Part shown: piece by piece, positions 15,907 through 25,566 of the stretch
Layout: each line of letters opens with the position of its first letter
Numbering within the stretch: the first letter of the stretch is position 1
From: an uncultured Collinsella sp.
GTDB lineage: Bacteria; Actinomycetota; Coriobacteriia; Coriobacteriales; Coriobacteriaceae
Direction of reading: 5' to 3'
Length of the DNA stretch: 53,741 nucleotides
Assembly (NCBI GenBank): GCA_900551015.1
Contig: URUI01000004.1
Span: forward strand, 1-53,741
The notes under the pieces: model-generated
Seen by the model: the letters and a program-made list of their open reading frames with translations, nothing else
What the model was told of the DNA's origin: nothing
The model's database searches: none
Program-made: the position numbers and the translations under genes

Positions 15907-16197
15907 GATGTTACCTCCTGGCCCGGCGCCACCATGGCGCGCTGATAAACGTTGGTACTCCTTTAGTAAAACCTTTATCAGAGCTTATGCGCGCATCATT
16001 TAGGCAAGTGGTAAAAAACCGCAGGGTAGACGGGATAAAACGTTTAATCATCCCACCGGTTTGTCACATTCTGGCTGAAGTTTTATGCAAACCAACTTTT
16101 CCACTTGGTAGCTTGCATTGTTTGAGGCCGACGGCGCGATTACGGTTTTGGTTCGGCGGGTAAGAACGAGGCATCGAAACCGACGTCAGGAGGACAC
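15907..16197. other. Divergent intergenic region, small gene and nitroreductase
   Basis: 291 bp. It contains the ribosome binding sites of both genes and two facing half-sites, CAAGTGGTAAAA (about 16004) and TTTTCCACTTG (about 16097), about 90 bp apart. No confident promoter was assigned. Confidence 0.4.
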
Positions 16198-16719
16198 ATG
16201 GAGACCATCGAAGCGCTCATCCATCGCCGCAGCTGCCGCAAATACAGCGATCGTCCCGTCGAGGTCGAAAAGCTTGCACGTATTATCGAAGCCGGCCAAT
16301 ATGCACCGAGCGGCATGGGCCGCCAGCCGGTGACGTTTGTCGCCGTCACCGACCCCGCGACCGTCGAGCGTCTCTCACAGCTCAACGCCCAGGTCATGGG
16401 CAGCAACAGTGACCCCTTCTATGGCGCCAAGACCGTTGTGGTGGTGCTGGTCGACCGCAGCGTGCCCACGCATCTGGAAGACGGCTCGCTCGCCATGGGC
16501 AACTTGCTCAACGCCGCCTATGCACTGGGTGTCGATTCGTGCTGGATTCACCGCGCGCACGAGGTCTTTGACTCGCCCGAGGGCCTGGAGCTGCTGGCCA
16601 GCTGGGACCTGCCCGCCGACGGCAGCCTGCGCGGTGTCGGTCACTGCATTCTGGGCTATGCCGAAGACACGCTACCCGAGCCCAAACCCCGCCGCGACAA
16701 CGTCGTCTACGTAAGGTAA
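16198..16719 (+). CDS. Nitroreductase-family flavoprotein
   Basis: 173 residues. The start IEALIHRRSCRKYSDRPVE carries the RRSxRxY FMN-phosphate contact typical of the family, followed by IIEAGQYAPSGMGRQPVTFVAV (APSGxNxQP-like, with GMG in place of GNxQ spacing) and SLAMGNLLNAAYALGVDSCWI. The C-terminus GHCILGYAED is the usual end of the fold. Such proteins bind FMN and use NAD(P)H to reduce nitro groups or quinones. AGGAGG sits 6 nt before the ATG. Single gene; physiological substrate unknown. Confidence 0.92.
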   Translation: METIEALIHRRSCRKYSDRPVEVEKLARIIEAGQYAPSGMGRQPVTFVAVTDPATVERLSQLNAQVMGSNSDPFYGAKTVVVVLVDRSVPTHLEDGSLAMGNLLNAAYALGVDSCWIHRAHEVFDSPEGLELLASWDLPADGSLRGVGHCILGYAEDTLPEPKPRRDNVVYVR

Positions 16720-16782
16720 CCCAAGAGCGTCATAGGGGTAGCCAATTTGGGACGAGGCTATTTTAGCCACCCCACTCGCAAC

Positions 16783-17358
16783 TTATCTTGCCGATGGAGT
16801 TGTCGTCGTTTCGTTCGTGTGGGTCGTTTCGGCGCCGTCGCCCTGTTCGCCCTCGTCCTTTTGAGCGTCGGCGATGGTGGAGGCTGCCGCGACCATGCCG
16901 CGCTGGGGCGCGACGCCCGTCTGGGTCTGAGCGCCCTCGACAACTTCTGTGCCTGCATGCGCGAGCTCGGGCGATTTAAACACCGCGTCCAAGTTGGCGC
17001 CACCGCCGGCGTAGCCAAGCGCAGCGAGTGCGATGACGATCACTGCAACGACGACCGCGATCGGCACATAACGATGCCAACCAGCAGGATTGAGCCCACT
17101 GCGGCGAGCCGCCCCGCGGCTGATGTAGCCGAGCGTGCCGTCGTGCTTGAGCTTTGAGCCCACCACGCGTTTGCGGCCCCACAGCGAGGACTCTGCCTGC
17201 ATTGCCAAGCGAGCACCTGTCGAAGGATAGCCGTATTTAGTGCGCTTGAACGAGCCGTCAAACCCCGAGGCGTGTTTGCCCCACGTCACCGATGTTGTGC
17301 GTCGGTTAACCGGCGCGGCACTCCGCCTTCTGCGGCTCGGTTTTGTAGTCTCAGCCAT
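16783..17358 (-). CDS. Single-pass membrane protein of unknown function
   Basis: 191 residues, not recognised. The N-terminal 100 residues are basic and cytoplasmic by charge (RRRRSAAPVNRRTTSVTWGK, RKRVVGSKLKH), with a GYISRGAARRSGLNPAGWHRY segment before one membrane helix (about 98-119, VPIAVVVAVIVIALAALGYAG). The outside tail is acidic and Thr/Ala/Gln-rich, probably unstructured. ATG at 17356-17358 has only a G-rich upstream stretch as ribosome binding site. It is read in the same direction as the regulator gene upstream, 84 bp away, and could be co-transcribed. Confidence 0.65.
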   Translation of the reverse strand: MAETTKPSRRRRSAAPVNRRTTSVTWGKHASGFDGSFKRTKYGYPSTGARLAMQAESSLWGRKRVVGSKLKHDGTLGYISRGAARRSGLNPAGWHRYVPIAVVVAVIVIALAALGYAGGGANLDAVFKSPELAHAGTEVVEGAQTQTGVAPQRGMVAAASTIADAQKDEGEQGDGAETTHTNETTTTPSAR

Positions 17359-17442
17359 ACGCCCCCGCACGCCGTAACCAAATCGAAACAATAACGCTTT
17401 GGACTGTAGCACACGCGTCGCGCGCGGTCACGGGCGCCTCGC

Positions 17443-18660
17443 TCAACGGTCATCGTCCTTCAGCAAGCGCCACAGCGTTGTTCGGCTTACGCCCAGCACC
17501 TCCGCCGCACGGGTCCGGTTGCCGTGGAGATGATCTACAACCAGATGCGCGATATCTCGCTCGGTATCGGCCAGCGGTCGCAGGATATACAGGTCGCTTT
17601 CGAGTGTCGGGGCGCCAAAGGTTGCGGTCTTAATCACGTCCTCTTGGGCGAGCACTTCCTCCGCCACAGCGCGGTCCACCGTGCCCGCCCCCACCAATAT
17701 ATACAGTCGTTCCGAGACCTCGCGGAGCTGCAGATAATTGCGCGGCCAGCGGTAAGCATCGAGCGTCTTCGTCGCCGCGGCGGACAGCGTGGGTGCTGCC
17801 GTCCCAAATGCATCAGCGAGATATTCCAAATAGCGCGCAACCTTTGTCGACGCGGCTCCTTGCTCGGCAATCGCCGGCGCCACGCTCACCGCACAGGCGA
17901 AGCGCTCGGTCACAAAGGCGGCTTGATCACTTTCGCCGCCGCCCGGCATGTCATTCGCTGTCAGCACCACATGGCAGCGCGTCGCCAACGCGGTGTCAGC
18001 CATCGTGGAAACGAGCTCGCGGAGGCGCTGGGGGCCAACCGCGTTCCAGCCCTCAATGCAAAGGGTCAGCCCCGTTTGGAACAGCGGCGATTCGGAGCTT
18101 TTGAGCACATGGCGCCAGCCCCGATCGGTGAGCTCATCGAGCGCGACGGAAACAAAGGGTTGATCGGCAAAAGGACCGTCCAGATAGAGGCGCTTGGCGA
18201 TCTCGACCTGACCCGCGCCCAGCTCGCCCTCGAGCATAAGGGGCACGCCGCGCGCATAGCTCTCGGCCACCGGTGCAGCTACCGCAGCGGCACCCTCAAC
18301 GACGCCGTACGCGCTCGATTCGTAGCGGGCCTCAACTTCGTCGGCGTTGAGCCACTCGATGCCCGCATGCGCCGCGGCACCGCGCACCTCGCGGACCACA
18401 ACGACCCAAAGCCTCCCGCCCTCTTTGTCGGTGGGGCGAACGGTCAGGCTCAGGCGCGCACCCGCACGTCCCATAACCAGACGCGCGCCGTCTCCTATAC
18501 GGTCGAGGCGCTCAGCGACAAAAGCCGCCACATCCCGCTCAAGCGCCGCGTCATTCATGGTCGAAATCGCGACGTCCCCACGCACATCGATTGCCAATGC
18601 CGAGGCCCCGGCAGCAGCCAGGGCCTCGGTCAAGATGTTCAGCTTGGCATCGCTATCCAT
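17443..18660 (-). CDS. Degenerate enhancer-binding-type regulator with Fis-type HTH
   Basis: 405 residues. The C-terminus is a Fis-type HTH (ERDIAHLVVDHLHGNRTRAAEVLGVSRTTLWRLLKDD), as in sigma-54 activators and PrpR-type regulators. The middle keeps the outline of an AAA+ domain, but motifs are broken: Walker A reads GELGAGQVE with Gln for Lys, the GAFTGA loop that contacts sigma-54 is absent, and Walker B is TLCIEGWNAV. The N-terminal 130 residues are an unassigned sensor-like region. It therefore probably binds DNA without ATP-driven sigma-54 activation. ATG at 18658-18660 begins at MDSDAKLN after an AGGGGC site. The YeiH-type transporter gene lies upstream on the same strand. Confidence 0.8.
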   Translation of the reverse strand: MDSDAKLNILTEALAAAGASALAIDVRGDVAISTMNDAALERDVAAFVAERLDRIGDGARLVMGRAGARLSLTVRPTDKEGGRLWVVVVREVRGAAAHAGIEWLNADEVEARYESSAYGVVEGAAAVAAPVAESYARGVPLMLEGELGAGQVEIAKRLYLDGPFADQPFVSVALDELTDRGWRHVLKSSESPLFQTGLTLCIEGWNAVGPQRLRELVSTMADTALATRCHVVLTANDMPGGGESDQAAFVTERFACAVSVAPAIAEQGAASTKVARYLEYLADAFGTAAPTLSAAATKTLDAYRWPRNYLQLREVSERLYILVGAGTVDRAVAEEVLAQEDVIKTATFGAPTLESDLYILRPLADTERDIAHLVVDHLHGNRTRAAEVLGVSRTTLWRLLKDDDR

Positions 18661-18926
18661 AATTTGCCCCTGTCCGCGGCGACGTGCAGCCGCCGACGGT
18701 CGCACGACCGAGTGTTTCAAAATTGAACGATATTGCTCACCAAACACTATAGGGCAGAAAGCGCCGTCCTGCGAGTATAGGTGTTGCCCCGCATCGCCAT
18801 CCTGGCGGGGCGATAAGAGCTCTTCGGGACTTATAAACCTGCGGACAAGCCATACCCGCAAGAGCTCCTATCGCTCCACCGTGAGAATGCGCTCACCGGC
18901 ACGCAGCACGCAAATAAGCTACTTCT
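18661..18926. other. Intergenic region between regulator and YeiH transporter genes
   Basis: 266 bp without a gene. It holds a hairpin GCCCCGC (18786-18792) with GCGGGGC (18805-18811), without a clear T-run, and a minus-strand TATAGT that could be a -10 for the regulator. Nothing else was recognised. Confidence 0.4.
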
Positions 18927-19961
18927 CTACCAGATTCCCAGCACGTGCTGCATCCCCAAACTCATGCACGCAATGCCAATCCAGCAGCAAAAGCCCAGCG
19001 CGATGGGCTTGCCGCCCTTTTTGACCAGCTCGACGATATCGGTATTAAAACCAATAGCCGCCATGGCCATCACAATAAAGAACTTCGAAAGCTCCTTGAT
19101 GGGCGCCGTAAAGGGCGCGGGAAGCTGAAGCACCGTGGTGATTACGCTCGCCAGCACAAAGAACAGCACAAACATGGGAAACGCGCGTTTAAGGGAGAAC
19201 GTGCTTTTGGCGTCGCCGCCGGCCTTGCGCGCCAGATGCATCTGCCAGCATGCGAGAACCAGCGTGATGGGGATAATGGCCAGCGTTCTGGTGAGCTTGA
19301 CCACCGTGGCGCTCTCGAGCACATTGGCGCCGGGATGCATGCTGTCCCAGGCGCTCGCCGCAGCCGTTACGGACGAGGTGTCGTTGATGGCGGTGCCGGC
19401 AAACAGGCCAAAGCCCTCGTCTGTCAGCCCGAGCATACCGCCGAGCGTCGGAAACACGAGCGCCGCGATAACGTTAAACAGGAAGATGACCGAAATGGCC
19501 TGGGCAATCTCGCGATCGTCGGCATCGATGACGGGCGCGGTCGCGGCGATGGCAGAACCGCCGCAAATCGACGAGCCCACACCCACAAGCGTCGCGATCT
19601 TACTCGGCACGTTCATAACGCGGCAGAGCACAAAGGCAATGACAAGCGAAGTCGAGATTGTCGCCACGATAATCGGCAGCGACTGGGCGCCCTTGGACAG
19701 AATCTGCGAGAGGTTCATGCCAAAGCCAAGCAGGATTACCGCGTACTGCAAGACTTTTTTAGACGTATAGGTGACGCCGGCGGCGAGCTGTTCGCGACGA
19801 TTCTTGGGAAAGACGAGCGCCAGGACCATGCCAAAGAGGATGGCGAATACCGGACCGCCGACCACCTCAATTTGTTTGCCGAGCAACGTCGCGGGAATGG
19901 CGATGATCAGGCAGAACAAAACGCCTTTCCAGCGCTCGCGTACGATATTTGCCAGTTGCAT
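18927..19961 (-). CDS. YeiH/UPF0324-family membrane transporter (putative sulfate exporter family)
   Basis: 344 residues, about ten membrane helices. Family blocks are clear: GGPVFAILFGMVLALVFP, SKKVLQYAVILLGFGMNLSQI, then SSICGGSAIAATAPVI (the SxCGxSAI motif), GTAINDTSSVTAAA and the helix AAIGFNTDIVELVKKGGKPIALG. The family is annotated as putative sulfate exporters; the real substrate is poorly established. GAAGGA sits 8 nt before the ATG. It is divergent from the GntR regulator, which is its likeliest regulator by position. Confidence 0.9.
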   Translation of the reverse strand: MQLANIVRERWKGVLFCLIIAIPATLLGKQIEVVGGPVFAILFGMVLALVFPKNRREQLAAGVTYTSKKVLQYAVILLGFGMNLSQILSKGAQSLPIIVATISTSLVIAFVLCRVMNVPSKIATLVGVGSSICGGSAIAATAPVIDADDREIAQAISVIFLFNVIAALVFPTLGGMLGLTDEGFGLFAGTAINDTSSVTAAASAWDSMHPGANVLESATVVKLTRTLAIIPITLVLACWQMHLARKAGGDAKSTFSLKRAFPMFVLFFVLASVITTVLQLPAPFTAPIKELSKFFIVMAMAAIGFNTDIVELVKKGGKPIALGFCCWIGIACMSLGMQHVLGIW

Positions 19962-20154
19962 ATGGGATTCCTTCTTTCTATTTCACGTTTGCGACGGCTT
20001 ATGATACGGCAACATTGAGCGCAGCCTTGCGCAAACACAGACTAAGATGCCGCAATAGTTCTCGGGCAACAGCCGAATTACCCACCGCGGAGAGCTGATT
20101 CGCGGCATAATTAACAACTGACATATGAGTTTGATAGAACAGTTGCGAGGCGCT

Positions 20155-20856
20155 ATGGAAGAATCGATGCACGTCGGCGAACAGGAAACGAGCCTACAGG
20201 ACCAGTCCTACCACACCATTCGACGCAAAATCGTCTACCTGGACTACAAGCCGGGCGAAAAGCTGGGCGTCAAGCAACTTTGCGACGACCTGGATATGGG
20301 GCGCACGCCCGTGCGCGAGGCTTTGGTTCGCTTGGCGCAGGAAGGCCTGGTGCGCACCGTGCCCCAGAGCGGCACCTACGTCTCACCCATCAACCTCACC
20401 CTTGCCGAGAGTGCCTGCTACATCCGCGAACATCTGGAAAAGCAGGTGATTGTGGAGTGCTGTGCGCGAGCCACGTCGGCCGGCATCGAGCAGCTCGACC
20501 GCGCCATCGTGCTGCAGGAAAAGGCCATGGCCGAAGAGGATCGCATCGGCTTCTTTTTGAGCGACAACCTCATGCATCACATGATTTTTAGCATCGCATG
20601 TCGCAGCACCGTTTGGTCGTGGCTCGAAGAGACCAATGCCGACCTGGAGCGCTTCCGCTGGCTGCGCGCCGCCACGCAGGTTCTCGACAATCAGGACATC
20701 GTGAACGAGCACAAGCAGATTCGCCGCGCTATCGCCGGTCGCGACCCCATCGAAGCGAGCTTTTTGGTCAGCAAGCACCTGCACATGATGTTCCGCAACC
20801 AAACCGAGGTTCTGGACCAGTTCCCCGAGTACTTCGAGACCAGTAAGCTCCGCTAA
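20155..20856 (+). CDS. GntR-family (FCD) transcriptional regulator
   Basis: About 233 residues. An N-terminal GntR winged helix (QSYHTIRRKIVYLDYKPGEKLGVKQLC, LDMGRTPVREALVRLAQEGLVRTVPQSGTYV) is followed by an all-helical FCD effector domain whose metal/ligand residues fit D..H and H..H positions (SDNLMHHMIF, NEHKQIRRAI, SKHLHMMF). ATG at 20155 has GAGG 4 nt upstream; an ATG 30 bp earlier is in frame but lacks a ribosome binding site. Divergent from the YeiH-family gene, with the 3' end running into a GGGACAGG hairpin at 20855. Probably an organic-acid or sugar-acid responsive regulator. Confidence 0.9.
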   Translation: MEESMHVGEQETSLQDQSYHTIRRKIVYLDYKPGEKLGVKQLCDDLDMGRTPVREALVRLAQEGLVRTVPQSGTYVSPINLTLAESACYIREHLEKQVIVECCARATSAGIEQLDRAIVLQEKAMAEEDRIGFFLSDNLMHHMIFSIACRSTVWSWLEETNADLERFRWLRAATQVLDNQDIVNEHKQIRRAIAGRDPIEASFLVSKHLHMMFRNQTEVLDQFPEYFETSKLR

Positions 20857-20891
20857 CCTGCCAAAAAGGGACAGGTTTATTTTGGCAGGTT
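20855..20891. repeat. GGGACAGG-family hairpin (copy 1)
   Basis: AACCTGCCAAAA (20855-20866) pairs perfectly with 20880-20891; the 13-nt loop reads AGGGACAGGTTTA. It overlaps the stop of the GntR gene. The loop, right arm and trailing TTATCTGGG are identical to copy 2 at 27277, and copy 3 at 23271 is the same unit inverted. Confidence 0.85.
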
Positions 20892-20904
20892 TTATCTGGG
20901 CAAA

Positions 20905-20943
20905 TGCAACAAGGCCCGGCTCCGCTGCAACGGAGCCGGGCCT
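20905..20943 (-). terminator. Terminator of glmS
   Basis: AGGCCCGGCTCCG (20912-20924) pairs with 20931-20943 around a 6-nt loop, and is followed on the minus strand by TTGTTGCATTT. Confidence 0.8.
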
Positions 20944-20969
20944 CGGTCACTAGAACGGCGGAACAACAA

Positions 20970-22817
<1,848 letters not shown>

Positions 22818-22918
22818 AGGATAAATCCCTTCGTTTGCGTGACTGCAAGACGTCCACGCACAGGGGGCGCTGAGACGTATAACGTTCGAGTATTGTACTC
22901 ACGCAAGCGCAAGCTGAT

Positions 22919-22951
22919 ATACCAGAAGTGGTATCTCAACTTAGATACCAC
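22919..22951. promoter_or_regulatory. Overlapping operator-like dyads upstream of glmS
   Basis: ATACCA-gaag-TGGTAT (22919-22934) overlaps GTGGTATC-tcaactta-GATACCAC (22928-22951), both perfect. They lie just upstream of the -35 position belonging to the TACAAT at 22892-22897 on the minus strand. The form resembles GntR-type amino-sugar operators, but no regulator is assigned. Confidence 0.6.
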
Positions 22952-22970
22952 CCGATGCACACATGCCCAG

Positions 22971-23023
22971 CCGGTCCAAACCACCACGAAGGGGACAGGC
23001 ACCTTTTTGGTGGTTTGGACCGG
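22971..23023. repeat. GGGGACAGGCACC hairpin, 16-bp arms
   Basis: CCGGTCCAAACCACCA (22971-22986) pairs perfectly with 23008-23023. The loop contains GGGGACAGGCACC. A related copy in opposite orientation lies at 23209-23243. Confidence 0.85.
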
Positions 23024-23048
23024 GGCGGCGGCCTATCCCGGCGAAAGA

Positions 23049-23186
23049 TCTCAATCTGTAACATCTGGGCCGCAATAAGCCGGCTTAGTGTTACAGATCG
23101 AGACATTACGGTTCGGCCCCAGCACTATGTCTCGATCCGTAACAGGTAGAGGCGGTTTTGCCGTCCAGATGTTACAGATCGAGACA
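23049..23186. repeat. Four alternating copies of TGTTACAGATCGAGACA
   Basis: Copies lie at 23049-23063 (inverted, partial: TGTTACAGATTGAGA), 23089-23105 (direct), 23128-23144 (inverted, one mismatch) and 23170-23186 (direct). Centres are about 40 bp apart, and the orientation alternates, so neighbours can form hairpins. The block sits exactly between two facing GGGGACAGGCACC hairpins. Confidence 0.85.
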
Positions 23187-23208
23187 ATTGAAGGCCCGGG
23201 CGTCTCAA

Positions 23209-23243
23209 ACCACCACAAAGGTGCCTGTCCCCTTCGTGGTGGT
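23209..23243. repeat. GGGGACAGGCACC hairpin, inverted copy
   Basis: ACCACCAC (23209-23216) pairs with GTGGTGGT (23236-23243); the loop carries GGTGCCTGTCCCC, the reverse complement of the loop at 22987-23007. Confidence 0.8.
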
Positions 23244-23270
23244 CGCGCTGGCAACGGCGTTTCCGCAGAT

Positions 23271-23311
23271 AAAACCTACCAAAATAAACCTGTCCCTAAT
23301 TGGCAGGTTTT
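23271..23311. repeat. GGGACAGG-family hairpin (copy 3, inverted)
   Basis: AAACCTACCAA pairs (one mismatch) with TTGGCAGGTTT at 23300-23310; the loop holds AATAAACCTGTCCCTAA. It is the reverse complement of the units at 20855 and 27277. Its last bases form the TTGACA of the LacI gene promoter. Confidence 0.85.
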
Positions 23312-23340
23312 GACACCCCAGGGGCGGGCGATGCTACAAT
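23310..23340 (+). promoter_or_regulatory. Promoter of the LacI-family gene
   Basis: TTGACA (23310-23315) and TACAAT (23335-23340) are near-consensus; the 19-nt spacer is long, but a TG at 23332-23333 makes an extended -10. The -35 is formed at the edge of a GGGACAGG repeat. Confidence 0.65.
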
Positions 23341-23375
23341 CTGGCTTGTACTTGAAACGCATCAAAGGGGCCGCT

Positions 23376-24509
23376 ATGGCAAAGGTAAAAATCAGCGACG
23401 TCGCGCGCGAAGCAGGGGTCTCGCTGGGCACGGTATCCAACGCGCTCAACCACCCCGAAAAGTTGCGCCCCGAGACCCTCAAGCTCATCAACGAGACCAT
23501 TAATCGCCTTGGCTACCTGCCCAACCAAAGCGCCCGTCAGCTCGCAGGCGGCGCCACCAAGTCCTTTGGCCTGGTCCTCCCCCGTCTCGACCACGGCTTT
23601 TCGCTCCAGATTGCCAGCGGTGCCCACAACGAGGCACGCAAGCACGGCTATGACTTGCTCATCGCCAATGCCGATAACGACGACATTCTCGAGGATCATT
23701 ACCTGCGCTATTTTATGGGCACGCAGATGTCCGGCGTCATGGTTCAGCCCATGGCGTCCCCCGATTGGCACCCCGCCATGACCAAGATGCCCGTGCCAAT
23801 CGTCCATCTGGACATTCACTGTTCCGAGCCCGGCTACTACGTGGCCGCCGACAACGAGGCGCAGGGGCGCATTATCGCCGAGCTCGCCGTTGCCCGTGGC
23901 GCACGCCATATCACCGTTGTGGGCAGAGCGGCATTTATGCAGCTCACCTTGCGCGTACTTGGCATCCACAAGGCCCTCGCCCTGCATCCCGATATCAAGA
24001 TCGAAGTCATCGACGCCGGCGAATGGAATACCGCTGCCGACGGCTACGGCATCGGTGCCCAAATCGCTGAGCGCCCCGCGGACGAGCGCCCCGACTTCGT
24101 GGTCGGCCTGACCGACGTACTGGCGTCGGGCGTTATCTCGGCGCTGACCGACAAAGGCATCTCCGTCCCCGAGCAGGTTCGCGTGGCCGGATGCGACGGC
24201 AACCCACTCGCTTGGAGCGGGGCGGTCCCGCTCACCACGGTAGCACCCCCAGGCTACGAGATTGGCCGCAAGGGCGTTCAATTGCTCATGGAGCAAATCG
24301 AGAACAAGGCGCCGGCGAAGACAAAGCATGTCCGCATCGGCTCTGCCGCGCGCACCGTCACCGCGGTCACGGCCATCGAGGACATCAACCGTCAGGAAAT
24401 CGTGCGTCCCTTCTTGCTCGAGCGCGTAAGCACCCAAAATGCCAAGCCGCATCCGACGGGCCAACCCATAGTCCCGACAACCGACATCAACCTGGGCGCC
24501 TACCTGTAA
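23376..24509 (+). CDS. LacI-family transcriptional regulator
   Basis: 377 residues. The N-terminal HTH is typical (VKISDVAREAGVSLGTVSNALNHPEKLRPETLKLINETINRLGYLPNQSARQLAGG), followed by a periplasmic-binding-protein-like effector domain (SFGLVLPRLDHGFSLQIASGAHNEARKHGYDLLIANAD, FVVGLTDVLASGVISALTDKGISVPEQVRVAGCDGNP). The C-terminal tail of about 40 residues after the usual end (HVRIGSAAR) is longer than in most members. ATG at 23376 has AAGGGG 5 nt upstream. No sugar genes lie next to it; the nearest are the HAD genes downstream, beyond a terminator. Confidence 0.92.
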   Translation: MAKVKISDVAREAGVSLGTVSNALNHPEKLRPETLKLINETINRLGYLPNQSARQLAGGATKSFGLVLPRLDHGFSLQIASGAHNEARKHGYDLLIANADNDDILEDHYLRYFMGTQMSGVMVQPMASPDWHPAMTKMPVPIVHLDIHCSEPGYYVAADNEAQGRIIAELAVARGARHITVVGRAAFMQLTLRVLGIHKALALHPDIKIEVIDAGEWNTAADGYGIGAQIAERPADERPDFVVGLTDVLASGVISALTDKGISVPEQVRVAGCDGNPLAWSGAVPLTTVAPPGYEIGRKGVQLLMEQIENKAPAKTKHVRIGSAARTVTAVTAIEDINRQEIVRPFLLERVSTQNAKPHPTGQPIVPTTDINLGAYL

Positions 24510-24549
24510 AAAAACGCCGCAACGGAAACAGCCCCGCTGCGGCGTTTTT
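24508..24549 (+). terminator. Terminator of the LacI-family gene
   Basis: AAAAACGCCGCA (24510-24521) pairs with TGCGGCGTTTTT (24538-24549); it overlaps the stop codon. Confidence 0.9.
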
Positions 24550-24597
24550 GCTGACCCCACGGGCCTTCCCCGTTTAGCCGAACCTGCGGCTACGGAT

Positions 24598-24665
24598 TTT
24601 TATGGAATGTAATCCATTTTTCATTAGCTTTTTTGCAAAAATGTATTCAATTCCATTTTTTAGAA
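24598..24665. other. AT-rich island downstream of the first HAD gene
   Basis: About 70 bp of strongly AT-rich sequence in GC-rich surroundings. TATGGAAT (near 24601) and ATTCCAT (near 24653) face each other, and CATTTTT/AAAAATG lie inside. It may be a terminator region for the leftward HAD gene or an insertion scar; it has no gene. Confidence 0.4.
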
Positions 24666-24742
24666 CAGTGCCTCCGCGCAGGCGCCGTTACCGTCACCGT
24701 CCTGCGGGATCGGGCGCGGGGCATGGCGACTCGCGGCAAACG

Positions 24743-25393
24743 CTAGCGCACAGCCTTGACCGCCGCCGGCAGATCGAACAGCGTATCGAGCACGGCCTCG
24801 CAGCCATCCACCACGTCCTGCGGCAGCGGCACGATATCGGGGACGGCAAAGACGTGGCAGCCGGCCGTGATGCCCGAGACGCAGCCGTTGCGGGAATCCT
24901 CGACCACGGCGCACTCCTCGGGGGCAAAGCCCGCGCGCTCGCAGGCGAGCAGGTACATCTCGGGGTCGGGCTTGCCGTGCACGACGTCCTCGCCGCAGGT
25001 CACCGTCTCAAACTTGTCAAAGAGGCCGACCGTCTTTAGGTTGCGCTCGGCCGCAACGCGGCGCGACGACGTCGCAAGGCCCACGTGATAGCCCGCAGTC
25101 AGCAGCTCGTCGAGGCACTCGGCGGCACCGTCCTTAAGCTCCAGATCGGTCTTGACCATCTCGTCGCGAATCTCCCTATGGCGACGATAGATTGCCTCAG
25201 CGGTTTCGCTGCTGTCGTAATGCTCCTCAAGGATGCCCATGACATCGGGCAGCGTACGACCGATAAACTGATGGATCAGCGCATCATCAATCGCGAATCC
25301 CAGCTCGGCCGCGCCCGCCTTCCACGCCTTGATACCCAAACGCTCGGTGTCGACCAGCGTTCCGTCCATGTCAAAAATAACGGCCTTGATCAT
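24743..25393 (-). CDS. HAD-family phosphatase/phosphomutase-like hydrolase (copy A)
   Basis: 216 residues. All HAD-IA motifs are present: nucleophile loop FDMDGTLVDTE (motif I, Asp9 and Asp11), LATSSRR (motif II), Lys in GKPDPEMYLLA (motif III) and VVEDSRNGCVSGITAG (motif IV). The helical cap follows motif I, as in beta-phosphoglucomutase and 2-deoxyglucose-6-phosphatase-like enzymes, so a sugar phosphate is the likeliest substrate. ATG at 25391-25393 follows GGGGGA. A second gene with the same length and about 85 percent identical sequence (estimate by eye) lies at 26544-27194, on the other side of larE. Confidence 0.92.
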   Translation of the reverse strand: MIKAVIFDMDGTLVDTERLGIKAWKAGAAELGFAIDDALIHQFIGRTLPDVMGILEEHYDSSETAEAIYRRHREIRDEMVKTDLELKDGAAECLDELLTAGYHVGLATSSRRVAAERNLKTVGLFDKFETVTCGEDVVHGKPDPEMYLLACERAGFAPEECAVVEDSRNGCVSGITAGCHVFAVPDIVPLPQDVVDGCEAVLDTLFDLPAAVKAVR

Positions 25394-25449
25394 ATCGGTC
25401 CCCCATCTCTTCGCGCTGCTGTACTCCCGCAACTTTACCGCACCTGTAA

Positions 25450-25475
25450 ACTTGTATATAACGTATATAGCATAT
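25450..25475. promoter_or_regulatory. AT-rich palindromic promoter element of HAD copy A
   Basis: ACTTGTATATAACGTATATA followed by GCATAT. The core TATATA-A-CGTATATA is nearly palindromic. The element recurs with one change at 27245-27270, in the same place upstream of HAD copy B. Confidence 0.65.
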
Positions 25476-25566
25476 TGCACTTTCGTTACATAGATAGAAG
25501 TCTTATGACAAGCGGCTCGGTAGGATTATAGTTTTCGACCGAGTACTCAACGGCAAGGATCGATTC

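Noticed and set aside
22818..22970. glmS ribozyme
   Set aside because: The leader is short and lacks the ribozyme's conserved core; protein operator-like dyads are there instead.
23049..23186. CRISPR array
   Set aside because: The 17-mers alternate in orientation, have only four copies, and the spacers are not of CRISPR length or uniqueness; no cas genes nearby.
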